Part shown: piece by piece, positions 37,555 to 48,800 of the stretch
Layout of the letters: every line of letters starts with the position of its first letter
Position numbering within the stretch: the first letter of the stretch is position 1
Source of the DNA: Lunularia cruciata
Taxonomy: Eukaryota > Streptophyta > Marchantiopsida > Lunulariales > Lunulariaceae
NCBI GenBank assembly: GCA_948567375.1
Contig: OX419758.1
Coordinates: 14,699,001-14,763,000, forward strand
Length of the DNA: 64,000 nucleotides
Reading direction: 5' to 3'
The notes under the pieces: model-generated
What the model was told of the DNA's origin: nothing
Databases searched by the model: none
The model's input: only the letters and a program-made list of their open reading frames with translations
Made by a program: the position numbers and the translations under genes

Positions 37555-37697
37555 ATGAGGAGTACGAAGTTGACCGTATCCTTGCGCGTTGCCATATTCA
37601 ACGAGGCCGTCACCAACATACGGAGTACAAGGTCCTTTGGAAAGGGTATCCCCTTCATGATGCTACATGGGAACCTCTTTCTCACCTCCAGAATGCA
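37555..37697 (+). other. Chromodomain at the C-terminus of element C polyprotein
   Basis: The segment reads EEYEVDRILARC, then YKVLWKGYPLHDATWEP, the classic chromodomain pattern (aromatic cage residues in YEV, W and the ATWEP block). Integrase chromodomains of chromoviruses target insertion to heterochromatin by binding methylated histone tails, which suits its landing inside other repeats. This assigns C, and by similarity A, to the chromovirus branch of Ty3/Gypsy. Confidence 0.9.
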
Positions 37698-37766
37698 TAG
37701 ATGGCCATCAAGGAATTCGAAGCTTCACTGGCGACGAGGACGTCACCAACTAGCGGCGGGGGAATA

Positions 37767-38189
37767 TGTAACAATATGGAGTTTAGTGACGAAGTTAGTT
37801 GAGCTTACGAAGTAGAGAATAAGACAAAATAGCCTAGAATATTCTAGAAGCATCTAAGAAGCTTCTTAGGAAGCTTCCTAACTAGTTAACTTGCACCCTA
37901 AGCAGGTAGCTTCTAGAAGGAAGCTTCTAGAAGCTTCTAACTAGCTTAGCTTGCACGCCAAGTAGGCGGCTTCTAGAAGGAAGCTTCTTGAGAAGCTTCC
38001 TAGTTAACTTGGCTTGCACTCCAAGAAAGCGGCTCAAGGAAGCTTCTTGAGAAGCTTCAAGGGACTTGTATGATACCTATAAATACCAAGGCCGAAGCTC
38101 ATGCTAGGCATTCGGAGTTTTCCCTCATTCAAGTGTCCCAATGTGAATTTCCATTCTCCTATTTCTCTCCTCGGTTTTGGTCTTTTACA
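37767..38189 (+). repeat. 3' LTR of element C
   Basis: It matches the 5' LTR at all but one of 423 positions, including the heat-shock-element-like run at 37920-37937. It is preceded by a G-rich polypurine tract and followed by the second CTATG target copy. Confidence 0.93.
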
Positions 38190-39682
38190 CTATGGAATCC
38201 AACATCCAACAAGCACATTGACTTGCACTTCAAAATTCTACAAATATTCACAAACACAAACATAAACTTGATACTCAGAATTAAGCTTAAACAACAATCA
38301 CTAAGATACAACACTTTGCTTTATCTATATTCGTAAATTATAAATACTAAACAACACAACACTATGAATGCCTCCTTTAAATAGGCTATGCACTTTGACA
38401 ATTAACCAACTAAAATACCATTCTATAACAACTCTACCAACTTGCAGATCCAAAATGACAATGCATCTCTTCATATCTGCCTCTTCAAATCTCAAAATTG
38501 TTACTACTCTGATCCAATGTCAACCTCAACTTTGGCTTCCAAACCCAATGTTCCTTTATGAATTTCTCCTTCTTTGGGTCTATCTAATACTACTACATCC
38601 TCTACTAAATCTATCACTTCTTTACTACAATCTGCAATTGAGATCATGGATCATCTATTTACATTGCTATCTTCTAACCCACTCTTCTCTAATGTCTCAG
38701 GTAACTGATCCAAAGACACTTGCACTCCTACTTCTACTACTTAGCATTTGATTTTCCTTTCTGGATTCCAAATCTCATCTAACTCTTGTCTTGCTATATC
38801 TAATTTGAGACAAACATTCTCTTCTGCTTCTATTATTTTCCTATCTACTCAAACTCTTAGACTAATTAATAATTTATTCAATTATACATCCTTTGCTTTC
38901 TTCCTCCTTGTCTCTTGCACTAACAATTTTAATTCATGCAGTCTTGCTTCTTCCAATTGAACCTCAGATATTGTGTTGAGCATCACCTTCACCCTCACGA
39001 CTACTTCCTTGATTGTCTCTTGCCTAGGTGTATGCATCTTCTCTCTCTTTGCTAAACAACTCCTCCTGATACATCTTCACCTCATCTTCTAACTCGGCTT
39101 TTAATGCTTCCTTCTCCTTCACACTCTGCCTGAGTTGCTCTTCCATTCCTCTGATCAACCCACACAATCATTCCTCTTCACCATTTTACGTAGTTAAGTC
39201 TCTTTGCCAAGCTTGATCTTTCTCCGCTGAACTCTGTCTTCAAGCTCTCCAACTCTTGTCCCATTATTGCTGCCATAGCCTTTAGATGGATGACTTCCAC
39301 TCACATGTCATGCACTTCTGCCCTCAAGGTCTCAATCTTTGCCATTTGCTCCTTTTGATCTTCTTCTCGCTTCGTCATTGCTTCACCTCTCTTTACAAAG
39401 TCTTCAGTCAAGCTCTCAATCTCCTTCCTAAGCTCTACTTCAGTCTGAAGTTCTTCTCATTCTCTCTCTCCATGAATTAACTTCCTTCTCAACTCCAAAC
39501 TTTCTTAACTCATGTACTTCACTATTGCAAATTCATCTTTCAATTTTGAGTGATTTTCTCTCCACTCTTCTCTCTTCTTCTTCAATTGTAATAACAAGGA
39601 ACAAACTATTTGTGACAAGTACTCTACCCCATCAAAGCCTCATGCACTCTTTGGTTTTTTAGGTTCTACGTACTAACTTCTT

Positions 39683-40222
39683 CTATTGGAGCTTTAAGAG
39701 TGAGGAGATTGAGCTCAATCTCCTCACTCTTAGGGGCATTTCATCCAAGGTTTCTCCCTCTTCCTCTACTGGGCTTGCTTTGCTTGTTTCCGCCCCGGCA
39801 ATAGGAATACTTCTCTTTGATCTCCTACCCTTTTGAAACTCCAACTTTGGCTTCGCTTCTGGCATCTCTTTGATCTCCATTCTTGGCAATTCTAGACAAA
39901 AAATTTCTCCTCCTCCCATGTGATCAATCATGGCATGGAATTCTTGTTCTTTTGTGTCAGCATTGTCTTCACCTTGTTGCTGAACTTCCGTTTCATCATC
40001 ACTTCTGCTGCTCAACGTAAGCTTTAGTTCTTCTTCTTCTCCTAAGTCTTTTGAGCTATACTTGGCTTTGCCTTTTGATTCTTCTACACTCAACGACTCA
40101 TTGATCACTACAATGTCTTGCCTTGGGTTCACCTTCCTTGTCTTTTTGGGCCGGACTGGTGACACACTCTCCTCAAGATGACTTCTCTTCCTTGTCTTTG
40201 GGATGTTAACTACTACCTTCAT
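39683..40222 (-). CDS. Charged hypothetical protein segment inside insert B (179 codons)
   Basis: I do not recognise this protein. It is rich in Lys, Arg and Glu, with basic clusters (RPKKTRKVNPRQ) that look like nuclear localisation signals and a central acidic stretch. Lower on the same strand (about 39480 to 39060) the text becomes heptad-like and rich in Glu, Lys and Leu (for example LRKEIESLTEDF), as in a long coiled coil, but this continuation is degraded. The frame upstream of the first Met also stays protein-like (QYIRHIQ). It could be a gag-like protein of an unknown element or a captured host gene. Confidence 0.4.
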   Translation of the reverse strand: MKVVVNIPKTRKRSHLEESVSPVRPKKTRKVNPRQDIVVINESLSVEESKGKAKYSSKDLGEEEELKLTLSSRSDDETEVQQQGEDNADTKEQEFHAMIDHMGGGEIFCLELPRMEIKEMPEAKPKLEFQKGRRSKRSIPIAGAETSKASPVEEEGETLDEMPLRVRRLSSISSLLKLQ

Positions 40223-41544
40223 GTGTTGCCTTGTTCTTGCATAGTGCTCATCACTACTTTGGATATGTCGGATGTACTGCTGCTCCTCCTCATCCGCTTC
40301 TTTTTGTAGATCAGGATGAAAGTAAGACCATCTTTCTTTTCTCTGTCTCCTTCATTAGGTTCAAACTGAAGTAGAAATGTGCAGCAAATGGCAGTAGGGA
40401 GTAGTTTGATCTCTCAAACACCACACTAACTGCCACATTCTCTGGTGAAAACACTTTGCCCAATTCACCGGTGCTCTTGCAAACATATAATGAAAAGACA
40501 CGACCTAATGGTTCATTATGTGGTATGATCAAGCTTGAAGAGTGCCATCATCGCCCCAGCAATACTTTGCCTTACCTGGTCTTGATAGGCATCAACTTTA
40601 TACCTGTTCTTTGTACACGACATAGTGAAAGAATTGAGGATTTTGTCAGTCTCCTCCCAGGCTCTCCTTTCCCAAGGAATGTAGCCCTAATTTCCTCACT
40701 AGCCTCTCTTCCTAGCACCAATCTCCAATCCAAATTTATCCATCAAGCCGGATTTCCTTGCTTCCCTTCATTCTTAGGTCCTCCTCACAATCACTTGAAG
40801 CTACTTTGGTCATGAACCCTAGAAAACTCAAGTTCCCATTCCAAGCCAAAATAGTGATCCAAAGTCTAGTCAAAACTTTGATCTTGGCTATCATATCTAA
40901 CCTTCAAATCACCGGATTTCTCATTACAAGTGAGGGACTCTTCTTCTCACCCTTCTTTGGCATCATGTGATCTCTAATGCATAGAAGATAAGAAAGATAA
41001 TTCTACAATCTCCTAGTCTCAAGATCCTAACTCTTTCAAGATTGTTAAACATCAAATTTATTGGATGGATTTTCTATAGGCACTCCTTTGGGTCGACTAC
41101 TCAATAGCTTAGGATATGTATGACATTTCAAAATCCCCTCAACAAAGTCTCAATTTTATAGTTCTTTGCAGTGCGGTCATTCCTCGATCATTCTTTACTA
41201 AAAATCACACCTCCTGCATGAGTTCATCTTGGCACTGTCAAGTTTAGTTGTTTGCACCTTAGCCATTTTCTTACTTGCTCTTTCTTGATTGATAAATCCA
41301 AAGGAAATTTATTATGCCATCTTTGCATCAGGTTGATCATCTTGAGGCAAAGTTTCCTTACTTTGGATTTCTCTATGCCAAGTCTAATCTGAGTACTTCT
41401 GTCCTGACATGAAGTCACTTTACTTTGGGTTTCAATCCAAAGACAAGATTCTCCTTCTTCTTTTAATGCCATTCAGGTTCAATATGACTTTGTTTGTATA
41501 CTTCTTCTTCAAGATAGAACAAAAATGAAAAGTGTAGGTACCAC

Positions 41545-43119
41545 AACTCCAACAGACTTCATGGATCAAATGCATCAAATGTTGGATGGACTATTTGATT
41601 GGTACGTGATGGTGTTCTTGGATGACATTTTAATTTATAGTAAGACATGCAAATCATGTGCAAGAAGTACTAAGATGACTATGACATTGGAAGTTTATTG
41701 CCAAAAGTTGAAGTGTGACTTTTGGTAGAAGGAAGTTACCTTCTTGGGTAACAAGATCTCATTGGAGGGGATCAAGATGGAAGAGGATAAACTCAAGGCC
41801 ATCACTAATTGGCTTACTCCAAAGGATGCTACAGAAGTACAAGCATTTAATAGATTGGTTAGTTTTTATTGACAGTTCATCCACTACTATGCTCATATGA
41901 CTGCACCATTGACTCTCTTGGGGAAGAACTTGAGCTTTTAGTGGACCAAAAACATGAAGAAGAATTCTAGAAGCTAAAACATATAGTGTCTTCAAGACCC
42001 ATTCTTCAACCATATGATCCTCAACTACCTTTGTGGTTGATTTTGATGCTTCTAACTTTGCAATTAGAGCCATGTTGCAACAAGATTTCCCAGATAAGTT
42101 ACATCCCATTGCCTTTGTATCTCACTGACTAAATACAATAGAAAATAATTACTCTAACTAGCAATGGTATATGCAACCAAGGTAAGGAGATATTATCTCT
42201 TGCGTAAACAAGTGATCATGCAAACTGATCATAAACCTTTTTTGCAGACATTACACTTGGAACACATGAAGAGTCAACATCATTAATGGGAGGAACAACT
42301 ACAATTGTTTGACATCAAACTTGAGTACAATCTTGGCCTATTCCATGTCATCCTTGATGATATCATGATGACCTAATTGAAGTCTCTTCCTCTCATCACG
42401 ACGGTAATTACAACGATATAAGTTGACTCCAAAGTCCAAATTGAGTTTAAGACCACTTTATACCAAGATACTTTCTTCCATATGGTACAAAGGTAGTCTT
42501 GCAACATACAACAAGGAGTACAACACCTTCTCTATCAAGGAAGGCCTTCTATTCTATGAGAATTGGATTAATGTCCTAGCCAAGTGTGATCTCGGACTTG
42601 TGCCCCTCCAAGAAGCCCATGACTTACCAATTGCTGGTCACATAGGTCTGGACAAGACCTTGGGTACTCTCCAGCACCAATGGTGGTGGCCCAACATGAC
42701 AAAAGATGTTGAGAGTTTGTCAAATCATGTGAGAGCTACCAACGCAACAAGGCCAACAACTAGATATTAAATGGACTCCTTCAACCACTCCCTATTCCAT
42801 CTGCTTGATGGGAACACGTGAGCTTGGATCTCAACACATCCTTGCCCAAGACAAAGCAAGGTCACATAGCAATAGTGGTTTGTGGATAAGCTTAGTAAGA
42901 AAATATATTTGGCACCAATCTTTGATATTGTGAATGCTCCAACATTGGCGTAGATCTACTTCCATATTATCTTCAAGCATCATGGGATACCTCATGTACT
43001 CATCTCCAACCGTGATCCTCAATTCATTGGAAAATTTTGGCAAGCACTCTTCTAGATACTTGGCACCAAGCTTGCTTTGTCCATGGTCTATAATCCTCAA
43101 ACTGATGGACAAACTGAAC
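41545..43119 (+). mobile_element. Element A, right part (reverse transcriptase to integrase)
   Basis: Similarity to element C resumes at the reverse-transcriptase catalytic region ([10 protein letters not shown]-like) and continues through RNase H and the integrase zinc finger (LPIAGHIGLDKTLG) to the integrase core. It then ends abruptly where the LTR of element D begins. It is an old copy with very many breaks. The rest of A, including its 3' LTR, is not in the window and may lie beyond 64000, past the nested elements. Confidence 0.85.
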
Positions 43120-44994
43120 TATAATACCCATTTGTGCATCTGTGTGGTATTGTGATATTTAGTTTGGTATTATAAGTACTTGAGAGACATTATTTATATA
43201 AAGATAAAAGATAGTTCTACCTTAGTCATGATTAGCTAAATTTAGTCATAGCTAAGATAGAGGGGAACTTAATTTAGAGTAAGTAGAAAAGATGAGCACC
43301 ATTATTTTGGATTCTAATGTGTTGACTTGCTACTACTCTTAGGTGTTTAGCTTTGAGAAAAGAGTTAAGAACTCTTGGACCCACAAGCCTTTTTGTTTCT
43401 TATTCTTCTATAGTCCAAGGATAGCCCATGTGAAGGAATCCTTGACTTAGCGGTTGGGTCAAGATAAGATCACATGCTTAGGAGAATATTCCCATCAGTA
43501 TAGATATTCTTTTAGCTTTTTGACTTTATTTGACTTTTTGCCTAGTAACTTGAGTTACTCCAATTTTTAGTAACTTTGGTACATAATTATTTCACAAGTA
43601 TATAAACTAGGGGTGAGGAGGTACTCATTATCTTTTCATTTGCAACTATCTCTCTCTCATTGAGTTCTCTCGTGAACAATGTCTTGAGTCTTGGAGTGTT
43701 AACCTTGGAGGAATATGATGGAATTGGGTTCTTTGCCTTCTTAGTCCATGTTGTATTACCATAATAGCCATCAAAGGTTCATCTTGAGTGAGAGACAGGC
43801 CAATTCACAGATCAAAGTGAATATGGAACCTTGCATAGTCTCAATTTGCAAGGATGGAGAAAATGTGGAGGCTTTTGTGAGAGACTTCAAGAGAGCTTGC
43901 ATAAGAAACAATGAGAGGAGACAGAATGAGTGGGATTCATTATTACCATATTACTTTGAGGATGCAACACTTATATGGTATGAATCAGAATACCAAAAGA
44001 GAGAGAAAAGATGAGCAAGATGAGTCTTGGGAGAGTTTGACTTCAGCACTCATTGAGAACTTTCTTCCAGATAAGAGCTATGAGAGATTGATGAGTGAGT
44101 TACCTTTCTCAAGCAAGGAGATGGAGAGAAAGTGAGATTCTATGTGGAAAGAGTTGAGAAGTTAGAGTCCAAATTTAACATAGTGTTGAGGAAGGGTGGA
44201 GATGATATGGAGATTTATATGATTGGCATAGGAGCTATGCTCACCAAGAATTTTGTGGGAAGGTTGAGACCACAAATTAGAAGCAAGGTGAGATATGATA
44301 AAACCTTCTTCCAAGGTTGAAGCTATCAAAATTGCAATTCGTATGGAGCAGAGTTTGGAAGGAGATGAGAGTGATTTGGTGGTGAAGGAGGTTGTGCATC
44401 TTCCTCAAGGTTACAAGTATGGTGGAAATTTTGATAATTTGGTGGTAAGGGTTGTACCACAAGTAGTAGTTGCTCCAATTCTTGCATCTCTACCAAAGGA
44501 TCAACTTCAAACCATCATTAAACAACTTGCAGATCTCAAGATCAATGTAGTGCAACTATGGGAGAAGAGAGAGGTGGATCAGAATGTGGAGAGAGAGCCT
44601 AGGAGTTATGGAAGTTATCTATATAGAGGAGGCTAACCAACCAAAAATTTCAATGATAGAAATTGTTTTGGTTGTGGAGGAAGAAGTCACATCCAAAGGA
44701 ATTCCCCAAATTCCACTTACCATGGAGGAAGGGGTTATGAAGGAGCCAATAGAGGGAAAGAGGGAGGGAGTGAAACCCAAGTGTTTCCTAATCCAAACAA
44801 AGGGAAGGAGATAGCATCCATAGATGTAGTTGAGATCAATTATGAGAAAGGAGAGTGCTCAAACTCCAAGAGTCTTCATTTGGATCTTTTGGCACAAGAG
44901 AAGAAGAGAGCTCATTTTGTAGACAATGTGCACTCTTCTCAAGGATTTACTCCTAGCCAAGATACTCCTATGCCTACTAGGAGCACTTGCACAA
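43120..44994 (+). mobile_element. Element D: diverged Ty3/Gypsy copy of the E/F family, 5' part
   Basis: A 5' LTR of about 690 bp (43120-43809) resembles those of E and F with roughly 10% divergence by eye. A gag-like stretch (43840-44990) follows, with similarity to E's gag (FVRDFKRACI-like block, FGCGGR-like knuckle). Unlike E and F, gag follows the LTR almost directly, without the 1.5-kb leader. The copy is old and carries several breaks. It is interrupted near 44994 by element G. Confidence 0.8.
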
Positions 44995-45122
44995 GATGTC
45001 ACGCCATTTGTAGTTCCGCATCTAGATGCTCGGACACTGGAGTTCCAGTGATGGTAGTTAGAGTTATTCTAGCAGTTTCTCAAGGACTACTTTCCGACGG
45101 TTAGATTTCGTGTTCGGGGTAC

Positions 45123-45801
45123 TGTGAGCCGGCCTGTCTCTCACTCAGGATGAACCTCTGATGGCTATTATGGTAGCGCACCATGGACTAAGAAGGCAAG
45201 GAACCCCAACTCCATCATACTCCTCCAAGGCTAACACTCCAAGACTCAAGACATTGCTCACTAGAGAACTCAATGAGAGAGAGATAGTTGCAAATGAAAG
45301 GATGATGAGTACCTCCTCACTCCTTGTTTATATACTTGTGAAATAGTTACGTACCAAAGTTACTAATTACCGTAGTAACTCAAGTTACTAGACTAAAAGT
45401 CAAGTAAAGTCAAAAAGTAGAAAGGAATATCCATTCACATGGGCATATTCCTCTTATCTTGACCCAACCACTAAAGCAAGGATTCCTTCACATGGGCTAT
45501 CCTTGGACTAAAGAAGAATCCAAAACAAAAAGGCTTGCGGGCCCAAGAGTTCTCAACTCTTTCCCCAAAGCCAAACACCTAGGAATAATACCAAGTCAAC
45601 ACACTAAAATCCAAAATAGTGGTGCTCATCTTTTCTACTTCCTCTAAAGTAAGGTCCCATCTATCTTAGCTATGACTAACTTTAGCTAACCATGACTAAT
45701 ATAGAACCATCCTTTATCTCTATATAAATAATATCTCTTAAGTACTTGTAATACCAAGCTAAATATCACAATACCACACACATGCACAAATGGGTGTTAC
45801 A
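45123..45801 (-). repeat. 3' LTR of element E
   Basis: A direct copy of 52246-52924 at an offset of 7123 bp. Relative to the F and D LTRs it lacks a 13-bp block (including CACATGCTTAG), and the absence is shared by both E LTRs, so the E source lineage already had it. Confidence 0.93.
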
Positions 45802-45849
45802 TTTACCCCCGGACTAAGTTTTCACTTTGTCCTCAAAGTGAAGGTCTCT

Positions 45850-48800
45850 CTACCTTCTATGGTACATCTTCAACTTATCATGGTTAATCCTATCAAAGTG
45901 TCTTCCTCCCAACTCCTTGAGATCATAAGTGTAATTTCCCCACACCTTCTCTACTATGAAAGGTCCAAAGTACTTAGGCAAAAACTTCTTTTGTACTCTC
46001 TTGAATCGAATGGAATCAAACAACATTACCCAATCACCTTCTTTGAAAGGCTCCACCTTCTTCTTGCCTTGCCTCTTGTCATAGCTCTCCTTTTGTTTCC
46101 TTTGGGCTTGCTCCACTCGAACCATAGCAACTGCTCTTGCCTCTTCCAACTCCATGAGTTGATCCTTCCTTGACTTCTCTGCATCACTTCCTTGTGCTTT
46201 CTTCAATCTCCTATGAATGCTTTGGAAGGTAGGAAGATCAAAGTGAATAGGTAAGGTAGACTCAATACCATACACCAATTGGAATGGAGAATATCCAGTG
46301 GAAGTCTTCATGGTTGTCCTATACTCCCACAAAACTGCATGAATCCTCTTGTCCCAATGATGTTTAGCCCCCTCCATTTCTGCATCTTTGGCCAACATCA
46401 TGCACAAGGTCTGATTGGTTCTCTCTGCCAAGCCATTGGAATTTGGCTTATAGGATGTAGTTACTCTATGTGTGATAGAGAAATGTCGTAGCATGGCTGT
46501 AGTAATGCTTCCTGTAAACTCTCCTCCTCTATCAGAAACCAACTCCAAAGGGCATCCAAACCTAGTGATAATGCGTTCATAAAGAAATCTACCCACTTCA
46601 TCTTCATTCTTGTCCCTCAATGGTCTAGCCTCAACCCACTTGGTAAGGTAATCAGTAACTACCACAATGTACCGATTGTTCCTTGGGGTTTTATTGAGAG
46701 GTCCTACAAAATCAATTCCCCACTTCTCAAAGGGTCCTAGCAATGGAATTGATCTAAGTGGTGGAGTGGATGTAGACTTTCTAGCAAAAGCTTGACAAAC
46801 ATGACAAGTTTTGCAATAATCAAGACAATCCTTGAAAATCCCTCTCCAATGGTAACCTGCATCTAGAATCTTGAAAGCAGTCACCTTTCCTGCAAAGTGT
46901 CCTCCACATACTAAACCTTCATGAAACTCCTTTATGAGTAGGATAGACTCTTCCTTACCCACTGCTCTTCGAAGTAGACCATCTGCTCCTTGGTGAAAAA
47001 GAATATCATCCACCATTGTGTAAGGTCTAGATCTTGCTGCAAGGGCCTTCCTCTCCCTAGCATGCATCCCTTCTGGATAGTTACCTCTTGTCACAAAATC
47101 CACAATCTCCTTGTACTCCATTGGAACCTCTTGAGTGACTGAGATTGTCATGAGCTCCTCATCCGGGAAGGAATCATCTACTGGCTCATCTCCATCATGA
47201 TCATAGGCTCTAGATAACAAATCAGCATTTGCATGTTTCTTTCCTGGCCTATCCTCAATTGTGTAGTCATACTCAGACAAGAGAATCATCCACCTTGCTA
47301 GTCTCCCTTCAACATTAGGCTTGTTGAAGATGTACTTCAAAGCCTTGTGATCCGTGACAATTGTGGCTTTCCCTCCAATCAAGTAGTGTCTAAACTTCTT
47401 GAGACCAAAGATCACTGCCAACCCTTCTCTCTCTGTGACAGAGTAGTTCTTCTCTGCTGAAACCATCTGCCTACTAGCATAAGCTATTGGATGATCATGC
47501 CCATCTTGGTCTAATTGACTAAGAGTGCATCCTATAGCTACATTAGAAGCATCAGTGTAGAGGATGAAAGGCTTACTCCAATCAGGTTTAGCAAGAATTG
47601 GAGCTACAACAAGGGATTGCTTGAGCTCCTCAAAAGCTTTGAGAGCCTCCTTGTCTTCCAAAATCACCATGTAATCTACACCCTTCTTCATGTAGATGGT
47701 CAATGCATAAGCCTTGTTGGAAAATGAGAAGATGAACCTCCTATAGTACCCAACCATTCCCAAGAATTGGCGTAACTTTGTCAAGCTTGAAGGGAATGGA
47801 AGGTCTGAGATTTTCCTCACCTTCTCAGGATCAACTGCTATTCCATCCTTGGAGATGATGTGCCCCAAAAGTAGACCTTCTTCACATCCAAAAATGCACT
47901 TCTCTGGGTTGAGTGATGCATTTGCCTCATCCAAGCGTTGCAAGACTTTGATTAGGTGCTCAAAGTGCTCCTCCTTGCTCCCATAGACACAAAAGTCATC
48001 AATGAAATCTCTCACAAATTTCCCAATGAAAGGTTCAAATACCTTGTTCATGAACCGTTGGAATGTGGCTGGAGCATTGCAAAGCCCAAAAGGCATGACC
48101 TTGAAAGCGTAAGTTCCCCAAGGTGTGGTGAATGTGGTGAGTTGTTGATGCTCTGGTGCAATCTTGATTTGGTTATATCCACTATAACCATCTCCAAAAC
48201 TGTACCTCTCATGACCTGCAACCTCCTCCAAGATCTCATCAATGAATGGCAATGGGTAGTAGTCCTTCTTGGTAACAGCATTGAGCTTCTTGTAATCCAC
48301 ACATACCCGAAGCTTGCCATTCTTTTTCTTCACAATGACAATTGGAGACACCCATTCTGAATTCTCCACCTCAAAGATAAATCCAGCCTCCTTGAGCTTA
48401 TCAATCTCCTCCTTCACAACCAAAGATATTGGTGGGCTAATGCGACGTTGCTTTTGGCGGATTGGTCTTGCATGTGACTCCACCTCTATCTTGTGCTCCT
48501 CCAAGGTGACTTCCTTCAAATCCTTGTAACTAAAAGCAAACACATGGATGAACTTGCGGAAAATCTCCTCAAATCTCACCTTCTCCTCCTTGGTAACATT
48601 TGGGCCATACTTGAGGGTAGATAACCTTCTCTCTACCTCCTCAAGTGTCAATGGTGATTTATCTGGGTCCTTCAAAACCTCTGGCTTAGGTGCAAAATCC
48701 ATAGCACACAAAGGATACACATCTGAATCAAATTCAGATTCATCCTCCTCCGTGGAAGTCTCCTCTTCCATGCTTGTGTCCACACCTGAAGCTCTTCCTT

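Larger units (their letters stand above)
32547..38189 (+). mobile_element. Element C: young Ty3/Gypsy chromovirus, nearly whole
   Basis: Both 423-bp LTRs (32547-32969 and 37767-38189) start TGTAAC and end TTTACA, differ at a single site, and are flanked by a 5-bp target duplication CTATG (32542-32546 and 38190-38194). The primer binding site TGGTATCAGAGC (32971-32982) fits initiator tRNA-Met, and a purine-rich tract precedes the 3' LTR. Parts in order are gag with a CCHC knuckle (CFYCRQLGHRIAEC, ~34011-34055), protease (VDSGSSENC), reverse transcriptase ([10 protein letters not shown], ~35428), RNase H, integrase (HHCC zinc finger and DDE region, ~36440-37150) and a C-terminal chromodomain (~37555-37697). 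It is dead or close to it, with about three breaks. LTR near-identity indicates a recent insertion. Confidence 0.93.
32055..41544 (-). other. Insert B: unclassified insertion into element A, itself split by element C
   Basis: Element A's reverse-transcriptase homology stops near 32054 and resumes near 41545, so everything between was inserted. Removing C (32547-38189) leaves about 3.85 kb that matches neither retroelement family here. It has no visible reverse transcriptase, integrase or transposase, and no LTR or terminal inverted repeat could be found at its ends by eye. Coding-like text lies on the minus strand: a charged segment (39683-40222) followed by coiled-coil-like text (about 39060-39480), with further short frames at 40311-40532 and 41224-41472. 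It could be a non-autonomous transposon, a captured gene, or part of an element whose other half is lost. Confidence 0.55.

Noticed and set aside
32055-41544. Helitron or terminal-inverted-repeat ends for insert B
   Set aside because: No TC...CTRR ends, no hairpin near the right position, and no convincing inverted repeats or duplicated target at the two borders.
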